64,000 nucleotides of DNA from Helicobacter_D ganmani (GTDB lineage: Bacteria; Campylobacterota; Campylobacteria; Campylobacterales; Helicobacteraceae), in assembly GCF_965138225.1 (NCBI RefSeq), contig NZ_CBCSAX010000009.1. One strand, written 5' to 3'. The notes beneath the pieces were generated by a model. It searched no databases. It had not been told where the DNA came from and was given only the letters and a program-made list of their open reading frames with translations. Every line of letters starts with the position of its first letter. The first letter of the stretch is position 1. The translations under genes and the position numbers were made by a program. This document shows, piece by piece, positions 47,077 through 55,228 of this stretch.

Positions 47077-48068
47077 TTAAACTGCTCCAAAATTCTTAAA
47101 TCACTTTCAAAAAACGCTCTTAAATCTGGCACTCCAAACATCAGCATTGCAAACCTTTCCACACCTAAACCAAAGGCATATCCACTGACATTTTCATAAC
47201 CTACTGCCTTAAAAACATTATTATCTACTACCCCACAACCCAACACTTCTAACCAACCCGTATGGGAACATACACGACACCCCGAACCCTTGCAAAAAAT
47301 GCAACTCATATCCACTTCCGCACTTGGCTCTGTAAAAGGAAAGAAACTTGAACGGAATCGCACTTTCACATCTCCAAACATATATTTCAAAAAATCTTCC
47401 AAAACAAATTTGAGATTCGCAAAGCTCACCGAATCTCTCCCCTCCTCTACAACCAAACCCTCTACTTGATGAAACATCGGTGTATGCGTCAAATCATAAT
47501 CGCACCTAAAAACACTTCCGGGACAAATCATACGAATCGGTGGCTTTTGGGATTCCATCGTTCGCACCTGCACGGGCGATGTGTGCGTGCGAAGCAACTT
47601 GCCATCTTTGAAATAAAAAGTATCTTGCATATTGCGCGCAGGGTGATATTTGGGCAAATTAAGAGCCTCAAAATTATGAAAATCGTCCTCTACCAAAGGT
47701 CCAACATTTAGCGAAAAATTCATTCCCACAAAATATTCCACGATTCTATCTAACATTAGCATAACGGGGTGATTTGCGCCTTTTTGAGAGCTTGGGGAAA
47801 AGAGCGAAACATCAATTTTTTCTGCATTGAGTTTTGCTTCAAGCTCTTTTAAGGTAAGTTGTTCCTTTTTGTCTGCCAAAGCCTTTTCAAACTCTATTTT
47901 GATTGAATTCAATTCTTTAGCCAATGCCTTTTTTTCAGATTCCTTGCAAGACTTCAGTGTAGCAAATCGCGCGGTTAAACTTCCCTTTTTACCCATTACC
48001 AAAACACGGATTTCCTCTAGTTCTGCGGTTGTTTGCGCTTGATTAATCTTAGAAAATATTTCTGTCAT
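47073..48068 (-). CDS. pheS: Phenylalanyl-tRNA synthetase alpha subunit
   Basis: The 331-residue catalytic chain. A coiled-coil N-terminal arm is followed by class II motifs: GPLVEDDFHNFEALNLPKYH near residue 122, the ATP-binding PIRMICPGSVFRCDYDLTHT near residue 178 and the motif 3 segment GYAFGLGVERFAMLMFGVPDLR near residue 291. First gene of the seven-gene run to serA. The HIT gene is divergent, with promoters in the 123-base gap. Confidence 0.97.
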   Translation of the reverse strand: MTEIFSKINQAQTTAELEEIRVLVMGKKGSLTARFATLKSCKESEKKALAKELNSIKIEFEKALADKKEQLTLKELEAKLNAEKIDVSLFSPSSQKGANHPVMLMLDRIVEYFVGMNFSLNVGPLVEDDFHNFEALNLPKYHPARNMQDTFYFKDGKLLRTHTSPVQVRTMESQKPPIRMICPGSVFRCDYDLTHTPMFHQVEGLVVEEGRDSVSFANLKFVLEDFLKYMFGDVKVRFRSSFFPFTEPSAEVDMSCIFCKGSGCRVCSHTGWLEVLGCGVVDNNVFKAVGYENVSGYAFGLGVERFAMLMFGVPDLRAFFESDLRILEQFK

Positions 48069-48155
48069 CTCATTCCCAATCTTTTTTGATAAAATAATTT
48101 TGAGATTGTATTGTAAATTTTTATTTACTTTTCTTAAAATCCATAGATAAAATAA

Positions 48156-48163
48156 GGTAAAAT
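48156..48163 (+). promoter_or_regulatory. Putative -10 region of the HIT gene
   Basis: GGTAAAAT, 29 bases before ATG 48192, preceded by T-rich sequence. Confidence 0.4.
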
Positions 48164-48191
48164 TTCAAAAATTTATTTCAAAGGTTTTAAA

Positions 48192-48572
48192 ATGAGCGTA
48201 TTTGAAAAAATCATCAAAGGTGAAATCCCTTGCAACAAAGTCTTAGAAAATAACGATTTTTTAGCATTTCACGACATTGCTCCCAAAGCACCTGTGCATG
48301 TGCTCGTGATTCCAAAAAAATTCGCAAAAGATTTTCAGGAACTCAATCCCAATGAAATGGTAGGCTTTACGAGCTTTATCCAAGAAGTTGCACGCACTTT
48401 AGACCTAGACAAAAGCGGCTATCGTATCATTAGCAATGTAGGCGTAGATGGGGGACAAGAAGTGCCTTACTTGCATTTTCATATTTTAGGAGGTGCGAAA
48501 CTACGTTGGGATAATCTTGCGCAAAATATTTCCGATGCGCAACGACTAGAAGACGTCAAAAAAGGAATGTAA
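48192..48572 (+). CDS. HIT-family nucleotide hydrolase
   Basis: A 126-residue histidine-triad protein (HinT type) that hydrolyses nucleoside phosphoramidates. It opens FEKIIKGEIPCNKVLENNDFLAFHDI and ends with the triad LHFHILGG near residue 100 (the first triad His is replaced by Tyr-Leu context, YLHFHILGG, leaving His-Phe-His). Divergent from pheS, as in H. pylori. AAAGG precedes ATG 48192. Confidence 0.93.
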   Translation: MSVFEKIIKGEIPCNKVLENNDFLAFHDIAPKAPVHVLVIPKKFAKDFQELNPNEMVGFTSFIQEVARTLDLDKSGYRIISNVGVDGGQEVPYLHFHILGGAKLRWDNLAQNISDAQRLEDVKKGM

Positions 48573-48581
48573 GGAAGCAAA

Positions 48582-48881
48582 ATGAAAAATTTATTTGTTA
48601 TTTTAATCACCTATACTAAGTCAATGAGTGAAATTGAAACGATTTTACCCGCTCACCGCGCCTTTTTACAAAAAGGCTATGAGAGCAAAAACCTCTTAGC
48701 AAGCGGACCACAAAATCCAAAAGTAGGCGGAATCGTGGTTGGCACATTTGATTCCAAAGAAGCAGCAGAGGAGTTTTTCAAAAACGACCCTTATGCGTTA
48801 AATTCTGTTGCAACCCATCAGGTTTTAGAATTTACTCCGGTGTTACACCAAGGGTTTTTAAAGGAGTTTTTAGATTCGTAA
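48582..48881 (+). CDS. YciI-family protein
   Basis: A 99-residue ferredoxin-fold protein of the YciI family. The catalytic-type histidine and aspartate are in ILPAHRAFLQKGYESKNLLASGPQ (residues 23-45) and FFKNDPYALNSVATHQV, the family signature. Its biochemical role is unclear; some relatives are dehalogenase-like lyases or isomerases. It starts nine bases after the HIT gene and ends two bases before the stop of the convergent glycosyltransferase. Confidence 0.85.
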   Translation: MKNLFVILITYTKSMSEIETILPAHRAFLQKGYESKNLLASGPQNPKVGGIVVGTFDSKEAAEEFFKNDPYALNSVATHQVLEFTPVLHQGFLKEFLDS

Positions 48882-48895
48882 ATTTAAAAACCCTT
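48850..48895. terminator. Inverted repeat spanning the ends of two convergent genes
   Basis: Perfect 13-bp arms AAGGGTTTTTAAA (48850-48862) and TTTAAAAACCCTT (48883-48895) with a 20-nt loop. The left arm is inside the YciI coding end and the right arm inside the glycosyltransferase coding end, the only place for a terminator because the two stops are two bases apart. Confidence 0.5.
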
Positions 48896-50584
48896 GCATT
48901 TAAAATAAAGAGTGAGAAAACCAAATTTTAAAAAACTTTTATCCGCTTCAATGATGAGTTGCCCGATTCTAAACTCTTTCTCATTTTGCATTTGCAAAGC
49001 CTCAAAATAATCCGCAAAACTATGCAATGGCTTTGGAGGATTCATCTCTCCTCTTTCTATCATTTTCTTTTGTAGTTTCTTAAGGATTTTGTGTTCTTTT
49101 TTTATAGTTAAAAGCCTAAAAGGCATATTAAAAAGATTGCTTTGTAAATAAGCCTCTCCTAGTTTATAGCTTAATTGCTCTCTTACTCTCTCCACCGCTC
49201 CTTTTTCCAAATTTCTCCCACAAGGTTGCGCTATTGCGTCCGCCATTTTCATAATGTTTGAACCCCTATAAGCATTCTTAAAAATATCTTGCGCTATATC
49301 TTGAAATCTTGATAAAATACACTCACAAAAGACTTTATAAAACTCACCCTTTTTCTCTATATTTGCCAACAATTCATCTGCCTCTTTAAATCTTTCTTGC
49401 TTTATTAAAGAATCCAAAAAAGCTATTTTATAAAGTGGGTTTTTCTCGTCTAAATTCATTGCCCTATAAGCCATATCCCCCAAAAACTTAAAGTCTCTCT
49501 CCCCTCTTTTCAATATATAAAGGTGCAAATAAGAAAAAGCTTGTGCTATGGAGTGGATTTTGATTTTTTCTAAATATTGCAAAATAATCTCAACTTGCAT
49601 TTTTTCATCAAAAAATTTATAAGTGAAGTTTTGCTCCCTGCCTTTTCCTATCACACTAGCCAAGTAAGAAAAATGACTACCAGCAGAAAATATCTCTTTA
49701 GCTTTGGACATAAAGGTAATCTCAAAAAAGATTCTATCTACATCATTTAAGTTTTCAGGCAAGAACTCAACAATACTACAAAGCTTAAAATTTGTCGGAA
49801 TCTCCTTTGCGTATTCTAGCAGACTTTGCATAGAAGCAATATCATCTGAAAACACAATAAGATTGCCTTTAGGTAAATAGGTTTTTATGATAAAAAAAGC
49901 AATTTCAATAGGCATTACTTTTTTGTAATGATTCCCGCGACTTCTAATAAAATAACTATAGAGCGCATCTCCTCCCCGCCAATGCAAAGCAACAAAATCC
50001 TGCAAAGCTTGCGCCGCAATTTTTGCCATTTCCATAATCTCCACAATATGTGAGCTAAATGGAATCTGTGAATAGAGTTTAGGCAATTCCTGCAAATAAC
50101 TTTTATCTACACCCAAAATATGCATTCCACTATCTTGATAACTCCACCCAAAGCTCCCCTCAAATGGCAAACTATCTTTTAACTTAGAAAGCGGGATATT
50201 CCTTGCTAAATGTTTGCTTTCTCTTTTAATTTGCTTTGTATAAGAATGCTGTGAAATGAATTTGGAATCAAAAAGATATTCCTCACTCTCAATTTGTGGC
50301 AACAAAATATCATAATGATAACTTTTACCCAGATTGTTTCTCAAATCATCTGTCCCACAAGCGTTTATATCACTTCTCCACACAAATCCAAACTTATATC
50401 CACTTAAATTTGCAAGATACATACTCACTAGCATATTCATTATTCTAACGCCAATCCCATCATCTGTGATACTGACAAGTAAGCCTTTATATTTTCTAGT
50501 ATAAGCTTGCAATTTACAAATAGAAAAATATTCATAATTTTGCATATAAATTTTAATTGTTTTTATTTTTTTACCTATTTTCAA
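48884..50584 (-). CDS. Fucosyltransferase-like protein with helical C-terminal region
   Basis: A 566-residue protein (TTG 50584; ATG 50545 is an alternative start). DDGIGVRIMNMLVSMYLANL near residue 41, VALHWRGGD (residues 198-206) and FSAGSHFSYLAS (299-310) correspond to the GT-B fucosyltransferase pattern in which HxRxGD and a late S-x-F/Y-S motif bind GDP-sugar. The middle C-terminal part (YILKRGERDFKFLGDMAYRA; FKEADELLANIE) looks like TPR helices. Residues 466-508 contain REQLSYKLGEAYLQS and the last 30 contain RIGQLIIEADKSFLKFGF, two versions of a motif shared with other glycan genes here. Donor and acceptor are unknown. It follows a small ORF with a 14-base overlap. Confidence 0.65.
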   Translation of the reverse strand: MKIGKKIKTIKIYMQNYEYFSICKLQAYTRKYKGLLVSITDDGIGVRIMNMLVSMYLANLSGYKFGFVWRSDINACGTDDLRNNLGKSYHYDILLPQIESEEYLFDSKFISQHSYTKQIKRESKHLARNIPLSKLKDSLPFEGSFGWSYQDSGMHILGVDKSYLQELPKLYSQIPFSSHIVEIMEMAKIAAQALQDFVALHWRGGDALYSYFIRSRGNHYKKVMPIEIAFFIIKTYLPKGNLIVFSDDIASMQSLLEYAKEIPTNFKLCSIVEFLPENLNDVDRIFFEITFMSKAKEIFSAGSHFSYLASVIGKGREQNFTYKFFDEKMQVEIILQYLEKIKIHSIAQAFSYLHLYILKRGERDFKFLGDMAYRAMNLDEKNPLYKIAFLDSLIKQERFKEADELLANIEKKGEFYKVFCECILSRFQDIAQDIFKNAYRGSNIMKMADAIAQPCGRNLEKGAVERVREQLSYKLGEAYLQSNLFNMPFRLLTIKKEHKILKKLQKKMIERGEMNPPKPLHSFADYFEALQMQNEKEFRIGQLIIEADKSFLKFGFLTLYFKCKGF

Positions 50585-50822
50585 AATCTAAAAATTCCTT
50601 ATTATAAACCTCACAAACTTTTTCAAAAGCCTTAACCCCCTCTATGAAAAATTCCAAAACAACCCTGCAAGGATTCACCCAAATTTCCTTTGGCTCTAAA
50701 TAAATTTTCAAATATTCCAAATCAACACAAGACTCAAACTCTACTTCCCACACATTAGGCTCTTTATGGAATCGTAATATATTTGAAACTTCTTGCAAAT
50801 CCTGATATTTAAAGATCATCAT
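50571..50822 (-). CDS. Small acidic hypothetical protein in the glycan island
   Basis: An 83-residue protein I do not recognise (begins MMIFKYQDLQEVSNILRFHK; rich in V/E/F beta-like segments such as VWEVEFESC and LEYLKIYLEPKEIWV). It sits between a 29-codon ORF it overlaps and the fucosyltransferase-like gene, all in one direction. The overlaps at both ends support it being translated. Confidence 0.55.
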   Translation of the reverse strand: MMIFKYQDLQEVSNILRFHKEPNVWEVEFESCVDLEYLKIYLEPKEIWVNPCRVVLEFFIEGVKAFEKVCEVYNKEFLDFENR

Positions 50823-50898
50823 TCTTCCTTTTCTGTTTTACCATTTTAAAGCTATCTTTTTCATAAATAACTTTCTCGTTTCCATCAAAAGGTGTCAT
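50809..50898 (-). CDS. 29-residue micro-ORF with strong ribosome site
   Basis: ATG 50898 is preceded by AAGGAGAAACA, one of the best Shine-Dalgarno sequences in the window. The ORF encodes MTPFDGNEKVIYEKDSFKMV followed by KQKRKNDDL, and its end overlaps the ATG of the 83-residue gene by 14 bases. It may be a coupled leader or a true small protein; no family is known to me. Confidence 0.42.
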   Translation of the reverse strand: MTPFDGNEKVIYEKDSFKMVKQKRKNDDL

Positions 50899-50977
50899 TG
50901 TTTCTCCTTATATTTATATCATTACAGCTTCATCGCCTATGGCAAATCCGCAACCTATCCTATCAAACAAAATTGTT

Positions 50978-52238
50978 TTAGTTTTTGCATTTAATTTTGC
51001 AAAACACATTTCTTAAAAACTTAAAATTAACCCATTTCTCCTCCTTATTTGAATTTCTCACAAATCCAATATTGCGCATTTGACTCTCAATGAATTGTGG
51101 CAAAAAACTATTTAAATCCTTTCTATTGATTGTTTTGCTTGTTATCACATTCTCTTTGTGGCAAAACTCCAAAACAAAAGTATAAATGCTCTTGGAATAG
51201 ACTTGTAAAAAAATACTTTTATCAATCCCAGCAAAAGTAAATTTTAATTTGTTTTTAAAATCTACTTGCACAATCAATTCATAAGATTCCATAGGAATCT
51301 CCATTATTTGCTTTGCCCAAGCAATCCTCTCAAAATACTGCCACACCTCACCACCACTTAATGGCACTTCTAACTTTGCTTTCCAACCTCCATTATATGC
51401 GCTCCCACCAAGCTCTAACCAGCAATGATAATAAACCCACCATTGCCCCCAAGCTAACGCACAAAGCTTATTATTCCAAAAGCGATTATGTTGTCCCCAC
51501 GCGTGAATAATAGAGGATTCTTTGCTTTTTACCCAGCTCACATTTCCATAATATTTGTCCCCTAACTCGTAAATCTTTAGCGGATTTGTCAGCAAATAAA
51601 GGCTAAAGAGTGCTTGGTCTCCGAGCTTTGCCTGCGTGAAATAATCCTCACAATGCTCTGCAATGAAGCGATACACAAACGCATACATTTCTACAAGTGC
51701 CATAGAACCAAAGACAATAATCCCAGTAGAATAGTTTTTTACTTCTTTAAATTGCGGGGGGCATAATGCACCCATTCCTTGCGACAAGCTCGCACTTCCT
51801 CTAAAACAAGCCACATCAAAATCCCCTTGCGCTAACTCCTCAATACCACGCAAAAGTAGCATATCAAAATCCAAATATACGATTTTTTCACACTCACAAA
51901 GAAACTTCAAAGCCTCAAACCTCGCATAACTCATATGCGTATAGCGGCTTAGAATAGGATTTGTCTTGTCTATATAGAAGTTAGGATTGTATTTCTTAAC
52001 CTCTGCACTAAAATCCTCAAAAGTAAAATCAACAAACACTAAATTTACCCCCCCCCCCGCGAAATTCTACAATCTCTTGCATAATCCTCTTATCCAAATC
52101 GCAAAACCCATCTTGCACGATATAAAAGACATCAATTTGATTTGGTATTTTGTGCAAAATATTTAATAAAAGCGTCCCAATCGTAAAGGCACTATCTTTT
52201 GTTGCCGCCAAAAGAATTCCGAATTTGTATTTTTGCAT
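50978..52238 (-). CDS. Phase-variable family 8-like glycosyltransferase, OFF by G11 tract
   Basis: ATG 52238 (AAGGAGAG upstream) starts MQKYKFGILLAATKDSAFTI and after 64 codons enters EFR-GGGG, then stops at TGA as KFSVC. The tract has 11 G on the minus strand; ten would continue as GGGVNLVFVDFTFEDF into the 353-residue downstream frame (track-like start GTG 52039), giving 419 residues. The downstream part holds the metal-binding DxD in KIVYLDFDMLLLRG, SLGDQALFSL-like acidic loop (KLGDQALFSLYLL) and IHAWGQHNRFWNN, as in bacterial GT8 lipooligosaccharide galactosyl/glucosyltransferases. As assembled it cannot make a full enzyme. An island of glycan genes surrounds it. Confidence 0.85.
52048..52058. 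repeat. C11 (minus-strand G11) contingency tract
   Basis: Eleven C on the plus strand inside codons 65-68 of the minus-strand glycosyltransferase. Ten or thirteen bases put the gene in frame; eleven stops it five codons later. Confidence 0.92.
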
Positions 52239-52294
52239 TCCCTCTCCTTAAATTTATTTTACACTGCTTCTCTATGAACCCTTGCCAATCCACT

Positions 52295-52370
52295 TTTACT
52301 TCGTCCTTGCGAGGCGAAGCAATATATCCTCCGTCATTGCTAGGGCTTGCCCGAAGCAATCCAAATGTAA
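52295..52370. repeat. Intergenic repeat copy
   Basis: CTTCGTCCTTGCGAGGCGAA, CCGTCATTGC and CGAAGCAATCC are recombined pieces of the dispersed family. The gap 52239-52405 between the GT8 start and the XRE regulator stop contains nothing else recognisable. Confidence 0.5.
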
Positions 52371-52405
52371 GAATCCCACCCGCGATTCACCACCCAAACA
52401 AGATT

Positions 52406-52816
52406 CTACAATCTCTGCATCATCTCGTTTAGTTCTTGAATCTTTTTCTTATTCTGTATGAGCAATTCCTCTAGCACGGCAAGCGTCTTGGGCGAAAGGT
52501 ATTCTAACAACTCTATAATCTTTTCGTATTTGCTATAATCCACTTTCCCCTGATAAATCTTTGCCATAATCTTCAAAGCCTGTTTGGAATCCGAGAAAAA
52601 CTCCTGCTCATACACCCCTAAAGCGTCGGCGATATAAGGAATCATATCCGCTTTAATCTCAATATTACCATTCAGATAAGCATACAAGCTTGAGAGGCTC
52701 GGCGTCTCCCCTGTTTTGCTAGATTTTAGCCCAAAATCTACGAGGCGATTCGCCAATTCTCTTTTACTTATGTTCTTTTCTTTCAAGATTTCATTGATTC
52801 TATCTACAACTTTCAT
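52406..52816 (-). CDS. XRE-type helix-turn-helix regulator
   Basis: From ATG 52816 (AAGAG nine bases upstream) a 136-residue protein. The HTH lies in KNISKRELANRLVDFGLK...PSLSSLYAYLNGNIEIKADMIPYIADALGV (residues 15-70), followed by a helical C-terminal tail (YLSPKTLAVLEELLIQNKKK) suited to dimerisation. Upstream codons to 52924 are open but hydrophobic and unlike the family. It lies between the phase-variable glycosyltransferase and the divergent two-domain glycosyltransferase; whether it regulates them is unknown. Its promoter would overlap that of the gene at 52948. Confidence 0.82.
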   Translation of the reverse strand: MKVVDRINEILKEKNISKRELANRLVDFGLKSSKTGETPSLSSLYAYLNGNIEIKADMIPYIADALGVYEQEFFSDSKQALKIMAKIYQGKVDYSKYEKIIELLEYLSPKTLAVLEELLIQNKKKIQELNEMMQRL

Positions 52817-52947
52817 CACAACTCTTAACATCAAAATTGCAATTTTAAAGCTTTGGATTATTGTAAAGATATAAACAAATTCTAAGTTACCTATAAACGC
52901 AAAGTTCATAATTGCGCCAAACAAACCAAGATAACTAGAGGCTAAAA

Positions 52948-55176
52948 ATGCAAATTTTAAGTATTATTATTCCTTATGGCTTAAGCACAGAGCGAGACTT
53001 TATCGCAAAAAGAGTAATCTACAAAGCAAAACATTTAAAAAGCGATGAAAAAGTGCAATATCTTTTTGTAGAGGGTTATTCCTCGTGCTCCTTGCAGGAT
53101 TCTTTGGAGCTGAAAGACTTGATAGAATCGCAAGGGCATCGTTATTATAAAGACACTAGACAGCAAGAAAATGGGGCATTTTCTTTAGCTTCTTGTAGGA
53201 ATTATGGAGCACGCTTCGTGCAAACTCCTACGATGATGGTGCTAGATGTGGATTATGTGTTTTTGGATTCTACTTTGGACAAAATCCTAAAACTCATACA
53301 GACCAAAGGAATCGTAGAGAATCCTGCGAGTTTTCTCGTGCTTCCTTGTGCCTTTTTAAACGAGCTTGGCACGCAAAAGTTTATCAGTGGTGAGCTAAAA
53401 GAGGAGGAAATCCAATCTAGTATCGTATTTAACGACAAAACAACTCTTGACTTCCTCACGCCCACTTCAAGCTCTATCGTGCTAAACACCTATACTTTTT
53501 TGGAACTTGGAGGATATGGGGATTTTGTCGGATTTGGCTATGAGGATTTTGACTTTTTCTCTCGGCTTTTAAGACATTGTGCAACTTTTGAGATAATGCC
53601 CAAAGAGTTGAAATATTTTGCGCGAAATTGGAATCTAAAGGACTTCAGAGGATTCCGCGCTTGGTATGCTTTGGTAGGCTTAGAGGCAATGTTTTATGGA
53701 ATCTCTCTTGTTCATCTCTACCACGAACGCCCCAATCAAAATGGTTATCTAAGCGCAAATGCAATCAATAAAAAGCGTTTTTTGAGCAATCTAAGTCGCA
53801 AGGCGGTATTAGACCCGCTTATTTCTGCAAAGGCAAAGGAGAAAGTCTGTATTTTGCATAATGAAAAAAGCTATACATTTAGGGCATTGCAAAAGCCTTG
53901 TATTTTCTTAGGAGAACCTATCGCCGCAGAGGAGCGAATGTTTTTTGATGAGGAGGAGTTTAACGCGCAAAGATTTTTAGACTTTAAACAGAAGCATAAT
54001 ATTACTTGCTATCTCACTTTTAACCCTTATGCAAGGGATAAGATTCAAGGCATTTATCAGTTTATGCGCAAAAATCAAATCCCTTTTTATGTTTTTGAGC
54101 GGGGAGCATTTCCTGATGCTTGGTTTTTTGATGATAGCGGGTTTTTGTGCGATTCTAACAATTACGATGAGAAGCTTTGGAATCACGAAATCACTTCTGC
54201 ACAAAAGGATTCCACCTTGCAATACATTAAGGGACTTTTGGAATCTAATGTATTTTTGGAAGATAAAAATGATATTATCGCACAAGATGAGCTTAAAAGA
54301 ACGCTTGGAATTCGGCACAAAAGAGTGATTTTCGTCCCCTTGCAAGTGGAATGCGACACAGCGATTCTGCATTTTTCGCCCTATTTTAGCTATGAGGAAT
54401 TTTTAGAAACCCTAAACGAGCTTGCGGGGGAATATTTCAAAGAAAATGTTGTGTTTGTTTGCAAAAAGCACCCTTTGGGAGGTGATTTAGACAAGAAGCT
54501 TTATAAAAACTTAATTTTTGCGCCCGATAATTGCAATTTTCTCTCGCTTATTGATTTAAGCGAAATGTGCGTTTTGCTAAACTCTGGCGTGGGAATGTAT
54601 GCGATGATTGCCAAAAAGCCCGCGATTGTTTGTGCTAGAGCTTTCTATGCTTTTGATGGTTTGAATCTACAAGCACAATCCAAAGAGGAACTAAAGGCGC
54701 AGATTGATAGCGTTTTGCAAAATGGCTTTGAAGTGAATGAGGCAAAAATGCTTGCGTTTATCCGCTATTTGCGGGAGGATTTTTATTCCTATCTTTTGGG
54801 AGAATCTGTGCTTTTGAAACGTCAAGATGGAAATCTCTTTAGGAGGACAACCGAATTTTATTTTTATCAAATGAATCTTGGAGGGCAGAAATTCTTGCAG
54901 GGCAAGCGGTTTGAGAGGCAAAATTACACTTTGGATTCCTTGTGTTATTTGCCCTTTGCCTATGAAATCAATCAAGACAAGAATTCGTTCTTGCAAAAGA
55001 AATCTAAAAGCGGGTTGTTTTTGGCTTTCTTATCTTGGCTGGAGGGCTTTAAGAGTTATCGAAAATTAAGAAAACTCTTGCGAGAGCCTAGAAACTTTTT
55101 CTTAGATTCCAAAAATCCTTTGTTTATCCCAATAAAAAAGCTTGTTTCTTTGTCGCATAGATTGCCACAACCCTAA
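52948..55176 (+). CDS. Two-domain glycosyltransferase: GT2-like plus capsule-type (KpsC/KpsS-like) region
   Basis: A 742-residue protein. The N-terminal half is a GT-A domain: ILSIIIPYGLSTERDFIAKR, LASCRNYGARFVQTPTMMVL, metal-binding VLDVDYVFLDS near residue 96 and FGYEDFDFFSRL near residue 196, as in chondroitin-polymerase-like GT2 enzymes. Residues about 340-640 resemble capsule polysaccharide export/synthesis proteins: VIFVPLQVECDTAILHFSP, VVFVCKKHPLGGD, SEMCVLLNSGVGMYAMIAKKPAIVC and GRAFYAFDGL-like ARAFYAFDGLNLQ, the pattern of retaining Kdo transferases KpsC/KpsS. No export machinery is adjacent. Two linked activities on one chain are inferred. The gene ends 52 bases before rnpB. Confidence 0.72.
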   Translation: MQILSIIIPYGLSTERDFIAKRVIYKAKHLKSDEKVQYLFVEGYSSCSLQDSLELKDLIESQGHRYYKDTRQQENGAFSLASCRNYGARFVQTPTMMVLDVDYVFLDSTLDKILKLIQTKGIVENPASFLVLPCAFLNELGTQKFISGELKEEEIQSSIVFNDKTTLDFLTPTSSSIVLNTYTFLELGGYGDFVGFGYEDFDFFSRLLRHCATFEIMPKELKYFARNWNLKDFRGFRAWYALVGLEAMFYGISLVHLYHERPNQNGYLSANAINKKRFLSNLSRKAVLDPLISAKAKEKVCILHNEKSYTFRALQKPCIFLGEPIAAEERMFFDEEEFNAQRFLDFKQKHNITCYLTFNPYARDKIQGIYQFMRKNQIPFYVFERGAFPDAWFFDDSGFLCDSNNYDEKLWNHEITSAQKDSTLQYIKGLLESNVFLEDKNDIIAQDELKRTLGIRHKRVIFVPLQVECDTAILHFSPYFSYEEFLETLNELAGEYFKENVVFVCKKHPLGGDLDKKLYKNLIFAPDNCNFLSLIDLSEMCVLLNSGVGMYAMIAKKPAIVCARAFYAFDGLNLQAQSKEELKAQIDSVLQNGFEVNEAKMLAFIRYLREDFYSYLLGESVLLKRQDGNLFRRTTEFYFYQMNLGGQKFLQGKRFERQNYTLDSLCYLPFAYEINQDKNSFLQKKSKSGLFLAFLSWLEGFKSYRKLRKLLREPRNFFLDSKNPLFIPIKKLVSLSHRLPQP

Positions 55177-55213
55177 AAGGGCTTCGCAGTTAAAACTCTT
55201 TTTATGCCATTTC

Positions 55214-55222
55214 TGCTACAAT
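55214..55222 (+). promoter_or_regulatory. rnpB promoter (extended -10)
   Basis: TGCTACAAT, a near-consensus extended -10, ends six bases before the first base of the RNase P RNA P1 stem, the ideal distance to the start site. Confidence 0.7.
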
Positions 55223-55228
55223 CACGGC

